Position numbers and translations under genes: made by a program. A model generated the notes under the pieces. It worked only from the letters and a program-made list of their open reading frames with translations. It had not been told where the DNA came from and made no database searches. Below, piece by piece: positions 30,351 to 40,610 of a stretch of 64,000 nt of DNA; the stretch's first letter is position 1; every line of letters starts with the position of its first letter. Source of the stretch: Xenoacremonium recifei (taxonomy: Eukaryota; Ascomycota; Sordariomycetes; Hypocreales; Nectriaceae); NCBI GenBank assembly GCA_012184525.1, contig WOFQ01000002.1, forward strand, positions 1,426,001-1,490,000, written 5' to 3'.

Positions 30351-33146
30351 CTGTTGCGGAGCTTCTCTCAGGTAATTGCGGTAAGGGAAGCTGGATGACA
30401 GAGTTCGCACAGTCTTTCAGATCTCGCGATGTTTTCTTTGGAGGTTGATGGTGGGGTCAACGATTTTTTGGAGGGGTTGCATTTTTTCCCGCCTTACATA
30501 ATCCAACTGCCTATTGTAGGCAACGCGAAAACCCTATTTTCGTACATCTAAGTCGCGTCAATAATAGGGGCTTTGTAGGGGCATTTTTCCTCATTGAGCA
30601 TGCATACGAGCATACAGAGGTCATCTTCAAAGTAGAGCAGCGATATTGAGTGAAGTGCAGTCATCTGCGAGAAAGAAAGATTTGAAAAGAAATTGTGGGT
30701 ATTTGGCAATAGTGTTGGAGTGTTGGTAATCTCGTTTTCGAATCTCGACAGCCCTCCACCGCTAAAAGCAACGATTTCGCTAACCCACCTATCAATATAT
30801 TGATATGTGATTGTCAAAGCCAGCAGACGAAGCGACCAAAGGACTAAGTTCCGCCTCACAGGGCAATGGTAATCGCTCCGGAGTAATGGCGTTGGCGGTC
30901 GAAGGGACGCTGATCACGACTCATCACGACTCCTGGCATCACCCCCGCCCGGCTCTTTACAGGATGATGATCCGGATGAAACCGAAAATGCCCATCGATG
31001 ACTTGTACACAATGAGTTCGACCGAAAAGTAAGTCACGCCAAAACTGCCGGCGCTTATTTCTTGGAATCCCGTCTTCAAAGCAAACAGCGAGGAGCCGAA
31101 GAATGAACAGACAGAACCGTTCCATTTCCGGTCCATCCTGGGATCCAGGAATAAGGCAGACCGACCCCCACATAAGCGCTGCATAGGCATGCAATTGCTA
31201 TGATGAAGCACCCAAATGGCTAGAGTACGTAATGCTCCAAGGAGGCCTGGTGACGATCCGGACGCCCCGAATATCGGTTGACTGCAGCCTGCCTCAGAGT
31301 CATATCCTGGGGTCTGCACCGTCATATCTAACCATTCTGGTGAAATCCAGATATCAAAGGGTCATTCTCATCGGAGTTTCATCGTTTCAAGTAATTCAAA
31401 TGGAGAATATGTGGAAAGGCCTTTCATTTCGCGACAACATAGCTTCCATAATCGCGATACCTCATGATGAATTATTCAAAGGTGCATTCAAACGACAAGG
31501 CATGGCCATCAGGCAGCAGATACAGAAGATCCTAAGCCTCAAAAGCGGCGCAGACAAGATTCAGCCGGCCTGTTCACCCAAAGTTCCCAAGATCTATAGG
31601 GCCGTACTAACGGGGTCTCCGTGCTAACCGCTTTACCGAAGTTATCTATATCTGGAAATTAAGAATGACCGGCAGGCAGTAAAAGATACTAGTCCAGGTG
31701 AGTCGTCAGAAATTCTAGCTAAGGTAGGTATGGTGGGTTCAGTACTCAGCTATCCAGGGGTTCATAAGGTCTTAATGCTAACTACGCCGCAATATTTCGC
31801 ACTAGCATCAATATCCATAGAAACAGCCCACCACCTGGGCTCGCATCAGATCATCTTCCTCTTTGGGGCTGGGAGCTTCTGTATTGTCTACGGCTTCAGT
31901 GTAGACGCTTACAGAAACCGGGCATCGCATGAGGGGTTAGTTTGATGTGAAATCGCAGATCCATTGAAACCCCAGACCCTCTACTAGGGCTGGAGAAGCA
32001 CTGAGTAGGTGCATCCATTGCCGGTCTCCGATCGCCACTAAGCGACAGCTCGGTGCGAAGCTGCGATGAAAGATCTTAATGTTTCATGAACCAACATCTA
32101 GACACATTGACGTCAATCTACGAACGGGGGTGAGAGCAAGGTACTATCTACGACATACGATGTGATCGGTCAGTTCTTCACTTACAGGGATATCGGGTAA
32201 TCATTCGACTAGACGGAAACAGGGCAAGGAAACTGTCGAGACCCCGTGACGAAGAACAGAGCTGAAACAGTGCTCAGTTTGTGCTGGGTTCCTGGATATC
32301 TAACAGTCGATCCATGACTGTCAATTGTTTCGATGAACGTACAAGACGCTCGCTTAGAGACCGGAAGACTAGACAAGTCCCACAGAACTGAATGCTAAGC
32401 CGCAAAAATCTTGCGATAGAAGTGAAGCCGATCATGCCGAACGCGTTCATAAGATCTCAACAAGAATGGCTGGTGGATATCATAACAAGATCCGTGGAGA
32501 GGGGACCCCTCTTACCATCGGCTACTTAGCTCCGGTGAGCCCTCAGGCGATGCAGATCCTAACTAAACCGGTGAAAGGACTATTCTGCTTGGTATGGGGA
32601 GTGTTCGTGATAGCCGCTCGCCGAAGTGTCAGCAAAAGGAAGGTTTATCGCGTACTATATCCACTTAACTAACACGGTGTCTCCACGGTGTCTCCTGTCA
32701 AAGACCGACCAATGTCGCTTCGCGTCCCTTATCCCGGTTAGGGTAACTCACTTACACCTGTGAGCACCCACACAGGTCGGCTCCGAAGCAAGGGAAGAGT
32801 ACTGAAGTAGTTAGACTCTGGGCAGGGCATAGGGCTTGCCGAGACGTTCCACCAATGAATGAAATTGTTGAGAGGGTTTAGACAAAGCAGTGATAATCAA
32901 TCGTGTGTCGACATTCAGCTGCATGCATATTGAGATCATCAGCACCGCTCAGGCCAAGAGAAAAATTATTGAGTAAATTAGAATAGTATAGGTTGTGTAT
33001 GTCCTAATTTAAGAATCAAAGCCACCACATATATGCCGTCCAAGTCCACCCCCAAGCTACTTCGCAGTTAGTGATCATCGACATGCATGGGTGTCATCCA
33101 TGTGTACCTACCCAATACATGAAATAATCCGCGGAAGTCTTTTGTC
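30351..33146. other. 2.8-kb gene-poor interval
   Basis: No recognisable gene. Several 100-130 codon frames occur (for example minus 30957-31325, plus 31232-31627) but none resembles a known protein or shows conserved motifs. An 11-bp perfect tandem duplication (ACGGTGTCTCC twice) is at 32674-32695. The sequence looks like degenerated non-coding or mobile-element debris, but no termini or transposase could be found. Confidence 0.4.
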
Positions 33147-33473
33147 TTATGCGATCCATGCCAGTGCTCCAACGAGAACAGCGCAGATGGAATAGGGGAT
33201 TGCCTGCGGCAAAGTGTTGGAGGCCCCGGCAGTGACCACAGTCGAAGGAGATCCCGACACGACAGCCACGGTAGCAGAAGGATTGCTTGCTGCCCCGGTG
33301 GAAGCAGATGGGAGACTCACAGTCGTCCCGCCTGTCCAGGTCAAGGTCGATGAGTGGGTGACAGTGCTTGAGGCAGCAATGGTAGTCGGTGAAGCTGACT
33401 CGCAGATGGTGGTAGTAGCAGTGGCCTGGCAAGCCAGTAGGGCTACAACGGCCAAAGCAGACTTATTGAACAT
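33147..33473 (-). CDS. small Ser/Thr-rich GPI-anchored cell-surface protein
   Basis: Single exon, 108 residues. A cleavable signal peptide (MFNKSALAVVALLACQATA) is followed by a Ser/Thr-rich segment with a single Cys. It ends in a hydrophobic tail (IPYSICAVLVGALAWIA) after a small-residue stretch (VTAGASNTL), the usual GPI-attachment pattern. The mature protein would be only about 60-70 residues and heavily O-glycosylated, on the plasma membrane or in the cell wall. No family is recognised. It is divergent from the large repeat protein at 34212, also a surface protein. Confidence 0.7.
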   Translation of the reverse strand: MFNKSALAVVALLACQATATTTICESASPTTIAASSTVTHSSTLTWTGGTTVSLPSASTGAASNPSATVAVVSGSPSTVVTAGASNTLPQAIPYSICAVLVGALAWIA

Positions 33474-34211
33474 GATGATAACGAGGAACGGGGGTAAACA
33501 GGGAGTGAATATGGGAGAGGAGGACAGAAACGTCCTGGGGTCCTTGGGGACGCTGAGTGTCTATGTAGTGAACGAAGGTAACGGGGGCAACATCAAAGAA
33601 GATGAGCCAAGAAGAACACAGGACGTTTTCAACACAATGACGATGATATCCAAGGCCCGAAGGATGCAAACATGCCAATCATGATCTGTACCAGAGCTCT
33701 CCCTCACATTAACTTTCTGTGTTCAGCTCGTCAATGTCTTCCCTTCAGCTCAGATGTCGCAGAGTCCCACCGACCAGCCCTCTGGTCTCCTCCCCTCGAT
33801 CCACCCAGATCATGAACTAAATGCCATCACGAGGATCTCCTGTGCCAGGAAACCTCCCGGATGTAGTATGGGAATCATCCTTGGCTTCGGACTTTCTCAG
33901 GAATTCCCACATCTTAAGCTCTCGTAAAGATCCTCCGCTGCATACCTGAACATCATGAAGATGGTGTCGACCGGAAGCATCACTTCGCCAACGCCGAAGG
34001 ATTGAAACCTTCTGTTGCGGAAGGATACTTGCGATGAGCTTGGTGGTGCTTGGCGGTTTGTATCATGTTATCTCCATTCGTCCTGAGATGTCTATAAAGT
34101 GACCTCAGTTGGATAATCACAAGTATCACAACAGGCTCTTCACACACTTCCAACTCATTGTTCATCTTCTTCATTCGTTACCCCCTTCACAACAATTATC
34201 AGCGAGCAGAG
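33474..34211. promoter_or_regulatory. divergent promoter of two surface-protein genes
   Basis: 738 bp between divergent ATGs. A TATAAAG-like element lies near 34093, in the CTATAAAGTG context about 120 bp before the ATG at 34212. The leader from about 34130 is C/T-rich with repeated CTTC and CACAC runs. Confidence 0.4.
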
Positions 34212-36716
34212 ATGAGATTCTCTCAGTATACTGCCCAGCTGGCTCCTCTGGGGCTGGTTGCGGCAAGCGCTGTCAAGGCTGAGAAGCTTGAAGCTCGTGA
34301 TGATGGTCTCATATGCCAGGTTTCTGGTGTAACTGTCTATGAGACCCCAATCGCCTACCCGGTGGTCGTCTCGACCTATTGTCCTTCAGCTACAACGCTG
34401 ACAATTGGGCCGGGAGGTACTGTCGTGGTCCCCAATGCCCCTACTGATCTTGTCACCACGATCTACATCGGCACGACCATCTACTCAACGCTCACTGGGG
34501 GTGTTCCGCCTGATACTGTCGTTACGTCGACTCAAACATGCACTGGCCAGGCGCTCTGTGTGCCTACCACTATCTCGCCGCCTCCAGACTGCGTTCATCC
34601 CTGCACTACCACTGTTGTTACAACGACAGTGCCCCCTGGCACGCCCCCTCCGGGCTATACAACAACTGTGACCGATGGGTGCTCTGTTCTTACAGGGAAG
34701 TGTGTTGCAACCACACTTCCCCCAGACCCCGGTTGTGTTGATTGTACAGTAACAGTCGTCACTACTCCTGCCGGTGATCCTGGCACTGTAACCATTACCG
34801 AGGTGTGCGCTGCCACGGAGACCTGTGTGCCGACTACTATCCCCCCTGCGTCGACATGCATCACTAGCTGCACGGCTACTGTTATCACTCCTCCTCCCAC
34901 TGGGACTGGAATGACTACCACTATTACCGAACCATGCCCTACTACTGGTACTTGTGTACCTGGCACATATTATCCAGCGTCAGGATGCGTTGACTGTACT
35001 TACACGGTCATCACTCCTCCTGCCTCTGCACCTCCTACTACGACTACTATTACCGAAGGTTGCCCTGCCACCGGTACCTGTACTCCTGGTACATACCCTC
35101 CAGCATCTGGATGCATTGACTGTACTTACATCTTTGTTACTCCTCCTCCTACTTCACCTCCCTCCACAACAACCATTACGGAGTCATGCCCTACTACTGG
35201 CACCTGTTCTCCTGGTACATACTACCCCGAATCGGGATGCACTGATTGCACGTACACTGTCATCACACCCCCTGGTTCTTCGTCGGTTCCTCCAGTCACT
35301 ACCACCGTCACCGAACCATGTGCTTCCACCGGCACCTGTGTGGCCACTACCATTCCTCCGACTTCGGGGTGCACTGATTGCACTTACGTTGTCATTACTC
35401 CCCCTGGCTCGTCATCGGTACCCCCTGTCACTACCACTGTTACCGAGCCTTGCGCCACTACCGGTACTTGCGTGGCCACGACCATTCCCCCTGCATCAGG
35501 ATGCACCGATTGCACTTACACTGTCATCACCCCCCCTGGTTCTTCGTCGACACCTCCCGTGACTACCACTGTCACTGAGCCCTGCCCTACTACTGGGACT
35601 TGTGTGGCTACTACCATTCCCCCTGCGTCGGGCTGCACGGACTGTACTTATACGGTTATCACTCCTCCAGCCTCTTCATCTGTCCCTCCCGTCACTACCA
35701 CTATCACTGAGCCCTGTCCTTCTACTGGAACTTGCGTTGCTACTACTATTCCCCCGGCATCAGGATGCACTGACTGCACCTACACGGTCATCACGCCTCC
35801 CGGCTCTTCGACAGTTCCCTCCACAACTGCCACCCCGTCCACCACCACTGTCACTGAGGGTTGCGCTACTACTGGAACTTGCGTGGCCACTACGATCCCT
35901 CCAGCATCAGGCTGCACCGATTGTACCTACACAGTCATCACGACTCCTTCCACGACTCAAGAACCGACTACGACAAGCGAGAGCCCAGCCCAATCGACCA
36001 CGGCCGACCCTTTTGCCTGCAGCAAGTATGGATTCCTAATCCAGGACTCCGCTCTGTTGCGAGTCGATCTGGGAACTGGCACCACCACAACAATTACCTC
36101 CAACGTCGGAGAAAGCAGCGACCAAGGAAATGCAATCGGATACAACAGTCTGGATGATTTCATCTATGGACGCTTGGGATCGGAACTTGTCCGTATTCAC
36201 CAAGATGGTAGTGTGGATTACATTGAAGCGATGCCGGATGGGACTGATGGTGTTGACGTTGGTGATATCGACATTAACGGTTACTACTACGTCACGGATG
36301 GTACCGAAGTTTTTAGAATCGATTTGCACCCCGACTCTACTTCCTTTGGACAGATTATTGATCAAGGCACCATAACTAGTGACCTTGACTTTACAGTCTG
36401 GGATTGGGTCAGTATGCCATCTGAACCGGGGTATTTGTATTCCGTCGCCACAGATGACAGCACCTCAACCACCGTTCTTGCGCGTCTCAGCCTGAGCACT
36501 TACGCTTGGGAGATTGTTCAGACGTATCCAGATATCCCGACAGGTCTTTTTGGCGCGCAGTATGGTATGAACAATGGCACAATATACGCTGCGAATAACG
36601 ACGATGGTACAATCCACGGGTTTGCCATCGATGGCAGCGATTCCTGGTTTGCATCCCAATCACAGTCCTCGGCGCACAATGATGGAGCCCGTTGTGTTAC
36701 AAATCTCAACATCTAG
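34212..36716 (+). CDS. large secreted repeat protein with C-terminal DUF6923-like beta-propeller region
   Basis: Single exon, 834 residues from the ATG at 34212. The start MRFSQYTAQLAPLGLVAASA is a weak signal peptide, followed by a possible processing site (EKLEARDD). Residues about 110-600 consist of 11 imperfect tandem units of about 40-45 residues, each with paired cysteines (consensus TGTCVATTIPPASGCTDC, then TYTVITPP and a Pro/Ser/Thr linker ending TTTVTEPC). The last six units are nearly identical. The C-terminal 235 residues start at DPFACSKYGFLIQDSALLRV and contain NAIGYNSLDDFIYG and repeated short beta blocks. They resemble the fungal DUF6923 domain that follows such Thr/Pro stalks in secreted proteins. 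There is no clear GPI tail, so it is probably secreted or held by the wall. Family naming of the C-terminal domain is from memory of the fold and should be checked. Confidence 0.8.
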   Translation: MRFSQYTAQLAPLGLVAASAVKAEKLEARDDGLICQVSGVTVYETPIAYPVVVSTYCPSATTLTIGPGGTVVVPNAPTDLVTTIYIGTTIYSTLTGGVPPDTVVTSTQTCTGQALCVPTTISPPPDCVHPCTTTVVTTTVPPGTPPPGYTTTVTDGCSVLTGKCVATTLPPDPGCVDCTVTVVTTPAGDPGTVTITEVCAATETCVPTTIPPASTCITSCTATVITPPPTGTGMTTTITEPCPTTGTCVPGTYYPASGCVDCTYTVITPPASAPPTTTTITEGCPATGTCTPGTYPPASGCIDCTYIFVTPPPTSPPSTTTITESCPTTGTCSPGTYYPESGCTDCTYTVITPPGSSSVPPVTTTVTEPCASTGTCVATTIPPTSGCTDCTYVVITPPGSSSVPPVTTTVTEPCATTGTCVATTIPPASGCTDCTYTVITPPGSSSTPPVTTTVTEPCPTTGTCVATTIPPASGCTDCTYTVITPPASSSVPPVTTTITEPCPSTGTCVATTIPPASGCTDCTYTVITPPGSSTVPSTTATPSTTTVTEGCATTGTCVATTIPPASGCTDCTYTVITTPSTTQEPTTTSESPAQSTTADPFACSKYGFLIQDSALLRVDLGTGTTTTITSNVGESSDQGNAIGYNSLDDFIYGRLGSELVRIHQDGSVDYIEAMPDGTDGVDVGDIDINGYYYVTDGTEVFRIDLHPDSTSFGQIIDQGTITSDLDFTVWDWVSMPSEPGYLYSVATDDSTSTTVLARLSLSTYAWEIVQTYPDIPTGLFGAQYGMNNGTIYAANNDDGTIHGFAIDGSDSWFASQSQSSAHNDGARCVTNLNI
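34560..35945 (+). repeat. coding tandem repeat, 11 units of about 130 bp
   Basis: Inside the repeat protein, 11 imperfect direct repeats encode Thr/Pro-rich units with four conserved cysteines. Units 6-11 (about 35220-35940) are the most alike and differ mainly at synonymous sites, which points to recent duplication and protein-level constraint. Length variation between strains is expected. Confidence 0.85.
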
Positions 36717-37602
36717 TCTGGAACCGTGTGGGCTCCCAGATCTTGGTTGCTCTCGGGTTGTTGGTTCTGTCATGCTTATATCCCCTACCATCGGTATGAG
36801 GGTGTGCTGAAGACTAAACGTCCTATTTCTTATGTTCCGATATTATATTCGACCTATTTTATTCAGTATACGCCGAAATACTTTATTACAATGTTTCTTT
36901 AATATTAATAACTTCAAGTCTTGCGCAAAATCTATATCACCCTGCCCGTAAACATCTATTTATGTGGTATAATATTTGAAGATTCGAAATTCACTTGTCT
37001 CAGCAACAGGTTCATACCCGAAAGTTTGCTTGATTGTTTGCCACGTCAACATTTTTTCTGATTCGTGTACAAATTGGAAGGGATGGGGCGTTCCAGATAG
37101 ATAGTCTATTGATCCACGGTGGCACGTCGCGCTTTCAGGTTCTGGGATCCGTGAGGATATCAGACTGGCTCAATCGTGGCAGAGTCAGTGGTTAACCTTA
37201 ATCTAGGCGCCATGATTCAGCATATCTCGATACACGAAGAATATGATGTGGTGCTTGCTGTTTATGATAGCGATCATATACATAGCATGCAGGCCGAGCT
37301 CCTTTTCCTTGAGATCCACGGCCGCCGTAAGTTTTCTCTTTTCTCGGATAAAGAGAAATTTATTTACCTAAGCTCGAGGAGCTACAGGCTAGGCTTTCTG
37401 GTGCCAGAGTGTTCACTGTTGACAAATAGGCGCCTATCGCAAGCCGAGTCATGTCGAGAGAATGATTGTCCACTCATCCTGGCAACAATGAAGAGGAAAG
37501 GGATAACGATGCCAATCACGAGCTCGGACAAAACTTCGATGTTAATGATAGTATTGATAAAATAAATATAATAGCCTAGTCCGTATCCAACCTAAACACC
37601 AA
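36717..37602. other. convergent intergenic region
   Basis: 886 bp between the stops of the repeat protein and the aconitase-like gene. AT-rich from about 36830 to 37000. A plus-strand frame at 37176-37565 begins without an ATG and shows no family features, so I do not call it a gene. Confidence 0.4.
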
Positions 37603-40150
37603 TTACCACTGCAATGAACGTCCTTCTGGATTCTCTTCCAGTTGGCCAGGTGATATTCCGATCCTCTTCTGACCAGTTACCTTATCTAACACGTACTTCC
37701 CCCACTGACGAAATGCTGCAGTCATGCCCCCAGTCTTGACCAGCTGCCATTCTAAATCGCTCAATTCAAACTTGAACTCCTCCCCAGAAACAGTCACAGT
37801 TCGGTTCTCAACGTCAATCTCAATAGCCTCGCCGTCCTGAGCAAGCTCATAAAAGCGCTCATCTTCCATCACAAAGCCAAGCAGCCCCAAATTCGGTTGA
37901 TTGCGGCCATAAATAAAAGCAAAGGACTTGGCAATCACGGCTTGCACGCCAGCCCCCTGAAGAGCCGTCACAGCGTTTTCTCGCGAACTGCCAACACCGA
38001 AAGCTTTACCAGCAACGACGATGTTGTACCCGTCCCTAGAGCGTTGTCGAAACTCTGGGTGCGTATATTTGAGACAGCCATCGCCCACCTGTTCCAGTGT
38101 CAGACCAGGAGCGAGGACCTCTGCAGGGGCCAGCGCGTCAGTATCGATGAAGTCCCCTAACGTTTGTATCTTTCCAGATACAATACGCCCCGTCGTCCCA
38201 GTCACTGTCTCTGCGTTCCCTGACGCCTCCACATGACTACTAGGTGCCTCTTGGACAGAATCTCTCGTCGGCGGCGGCTTGAAGCCAGGCTCCACGTAAG
38301 AAATGCCGGAAGAAAGAGCAGTTGCTGTGCCAAGCAAAGAGTTCAATCTGTTCAAATCAATAGCATCGAGGAGTGACTGCGGGTCCGTAATCTCCATGCC
38401 GAAGCTGCTCGCCGCAACTGTCACAGCAGAAGAGATGCTCCCAATGGCTCCAGGCCCCATGCGATTCTTGAAATTGCGATTCTGGCTGCTGAGCCAAACT
38501 TCGCCATCTCCAGCCTTGTCCGCAGCCATCCCGACACAGTAGCTGCACCCAGGAACACCGATCTCAAAGCCGGCTTCTTCATACAATCTCGCTAGTCCGG
38601 TTTCTTTTAGATGGTGCAAAATCGGCCTCGATCCGGGAACGACCTTGCGCGTACCGTGGGAAACAGGCTTCAGACCCTTCTTCAGCCCAGCCTCAATGAC
38701 CAACGCCGCGAGAATGAGGTCTTCTTCTGCTGTGGTGCAAGCGCCGATGAAGCAGCCGTCCAGCTTAGTACCTGCAACCACACTGACAGGAACCACATCA
38801 TCTGGGCTGGGGTATCGTGCCACAAAGGATTCGACCTTGGCAAGATCGATGATATGTGTCTCTACGTATTCAGCATCTTCATCAGGCCGGTAATACGTCG
38901 CATATTTCTTGTATTTAGGGTGCTTGCGGCGGTTGATGAATTGAACTGTTGTCTCGTCTGGAACAAATATTCCCGAGACGCCTCCGAATTCCTACCGAGG
39001 TCAGTGTGCTGTACGCCAAAGCTTAGATGATACCTACCGTAGTCATGTTTGCAATAGCAAAACGAGCGTCGCAAGAGAGATGCTTCAATCCCGGGCCTGT
39101 ATACTCTACCACACGGTCCGCTGCAACAGTATTGCGCTTCAACTCCTTGAGGACATACAAAATAACGTCTTTGCCTCCTAGACCGGGTTTTGGTTCGTTG
39201 ATGAAGCGGATCTCAACCGTTTCTGGAATCTTGAACCAGCTTTGTCCCAGTACAAGAGGCATCGTCACATCTGCAACTCCCATGCCGATAGCCAGTGCAG
39301 AGACAGAGCCCGCAGAACATGTGTGAGAGTCGGAGCCAATGATTAGCATACCGGGCTGAGCTCGCTCGCGGCAGAACTCCGTATGCATAATGGTGTAGTT
39401 CATGCCCTGGTACTCGGTCATCTTGAAGACTTGTCGTGCCTTTTCGCTTGCGTCGATGAGTGGCTTGATCTTAGGATGATCTTTGATCCTAGGATCTACA
39501 ACATGGTCTCCCGCAAGCCAGATCCTGTCGTTTCTAAAGACTCCAGGTTTTCCAAGGTCGCTATAAGTAGATGCCATGCCAGACCATGACAGTTCCGAGG
39601 CGATCACCCAATCCACGTCCACGCGAATGACGTCTCCAGGTTTTACCTCTCCCCTCCTGTCAACATCGTGAGCCGCGAATATCTTCTCCGCCAGAGTCAT
39701 GCCTCGTCGGCCAGCAGGACGATATGGCAATGGTTTAGTAGGGTTTTCGAATCGGTCACTCGAATTCAGTGCCTCGAGATAGGCGGATACAAGGAACAAC
39801 ACCTCTTTTACATCATTGCTGTCCAGAAGTTGATCAAGTCGTAATCCAAGTCCGCCGAAGTCTGGGGAGTTGACGCAGTGCGTGAGGACGTCACAGAGGG
39901 CTTCAGCTTCTCTTGAGTGTCCAGCTTGGTCCAGGGATGATGCCGTTTGCTGAATCTTCTGTAGGACATTGAGTTGTGAGTCCGAAACTATTTGGATGTT
40001 AGGAGAATCTTGTGGTGCAAGGCTTTGAGGATAATTTTCTATTCATTTACCATTTTGTTGTTCCGTTCGAAGTTCGATCTGGCGAGAGTCTCGAAGAAGC
40101 TGCCGCAGCTGCGTAGCATATTCACTAGCATCACTGATCAGAGCCGGCAT
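37603..40150 (-). CDS. single-chain aconitase-superfamily hydratase (LeuCD/homoaconitase-like)
   Basis: Three exons (40150-40051, 39987-39038, 38991-37603) give 812 residues. All three 4Fe-4S cysteines are visible: SDSHTCSAGS, then FIGACTTAEEDL and PGCSYCVGMAADK. The LeuC-like large domain is joined to a LeuD-like swivel domain (VSGKIQTLGDFIDTDALAP, AFGVGSSRENAV), so the enzyme should be an Fe-S hydro-lyase/isomerase. It differs from housekeeping aconitase and Leu1. There is a helical, Gln-rich N-terminal extension of about 100 residues (MPALISDASEYATQLRQLL), and no mitochondrial presequence, so a cytosolic location is likely. The substrate may be a substituted aconitate, maleate or isopropylmalate-like acid. 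It is divergent from the lyase gene across 460 bp and is probably co-regulated with it. Family certain, substrate unknown. Confidence 0.88.
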
Positions 40151-40610
40151 GATGAAGTTCTACAAAGATCTTGGAGCGCTTTCTTAGGGTGCACTCACAC
40201 ACGTTTTCAATGCATCATTATATTTCTAGTTAACACTATCAGATCAGGACGGGGAGCCGAGCTCGGGCCGGTAGCATCGATCAAACGTTCAGTGGCGCCC
40301 GAATCCATCTGACCACCTCAGCAACATCCTGGACATTGGAACGGAGTGACGTCTTGTTGGAGGCCGGGAAGGCCGGGGCTGATAAATCCGGGGTAAGTCG
40401 GCCAGAAAATCCCGAACGAATGAGCTCACTCCGAAAACTAATCGGCGATCCTACATTGCGATCACGGTCTAATCGGAGTAGTCGGCCAGCGCATCGGCCA
40501 CCGCATCGGCCAATGGTACATGTAGACCTACATGAAGGGCATTCAAGATGAGTATGCAGAATTGCTATTTTGTAGTAAACTAAAGAGCCAAGAAAACGAA
40601 CTAAACAAAC
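40151..40610. promoter_or_regulatory. divergent promoter of hydratase and lyase genes, with CGG-type motifs
   Basis: Within 460 bp there are four copies of TCGGCCA (40398, 40482, 40494, 40506), three of them in a 31-bp run. AATCCGGGG is at 40385-40393 and is also found, inverted and direct, in the MFS promoter. An ACTCCGA...TCGGAGT pair surrounds 40428-40480. CGG-containing elements of this kind are what Zn2Cys6 regulators bind, so these are candidate sites for the cluster regulator at 43.5-45.8 kb. Confidence 0.5.

Noticed and set aside
29362..30375. 337-codon open frame on the plus strand opposite the Arc1-like gene
   Set aside because: It is the antisense shadow of a GC-biased coding region; its composition (Val/Gly/Asp/Leu-rich, no motifs) follows from the complementary codons.
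30856..31325. Minus-strand frames with hydrophobic stretches, considered as a relic membrane protein
   Set aside because: The hydrophobic segments are short and in two different frames; no family motif could be matched.
34560..35945. Regular direct repeats considered as a CRISPR-like array
   Set aside because: The repeats are about 130 bp, protein-coding and without unique spacers, in a eukaryotic genome.
34954..36039. Leu/Pro-rich frames in other phases inside the repeat protein gene
   Set aside because: They are shadows of the Thr/Pro/Ser repeat codons; only the frame with signal peptide, paired cysteines and C-terminal domain is coherent.
37176..37565. 129-codon plus-strand frame
   Set aside because: Begins with GTG, has no family features, and lies in an AT-rich convergent 3' region.
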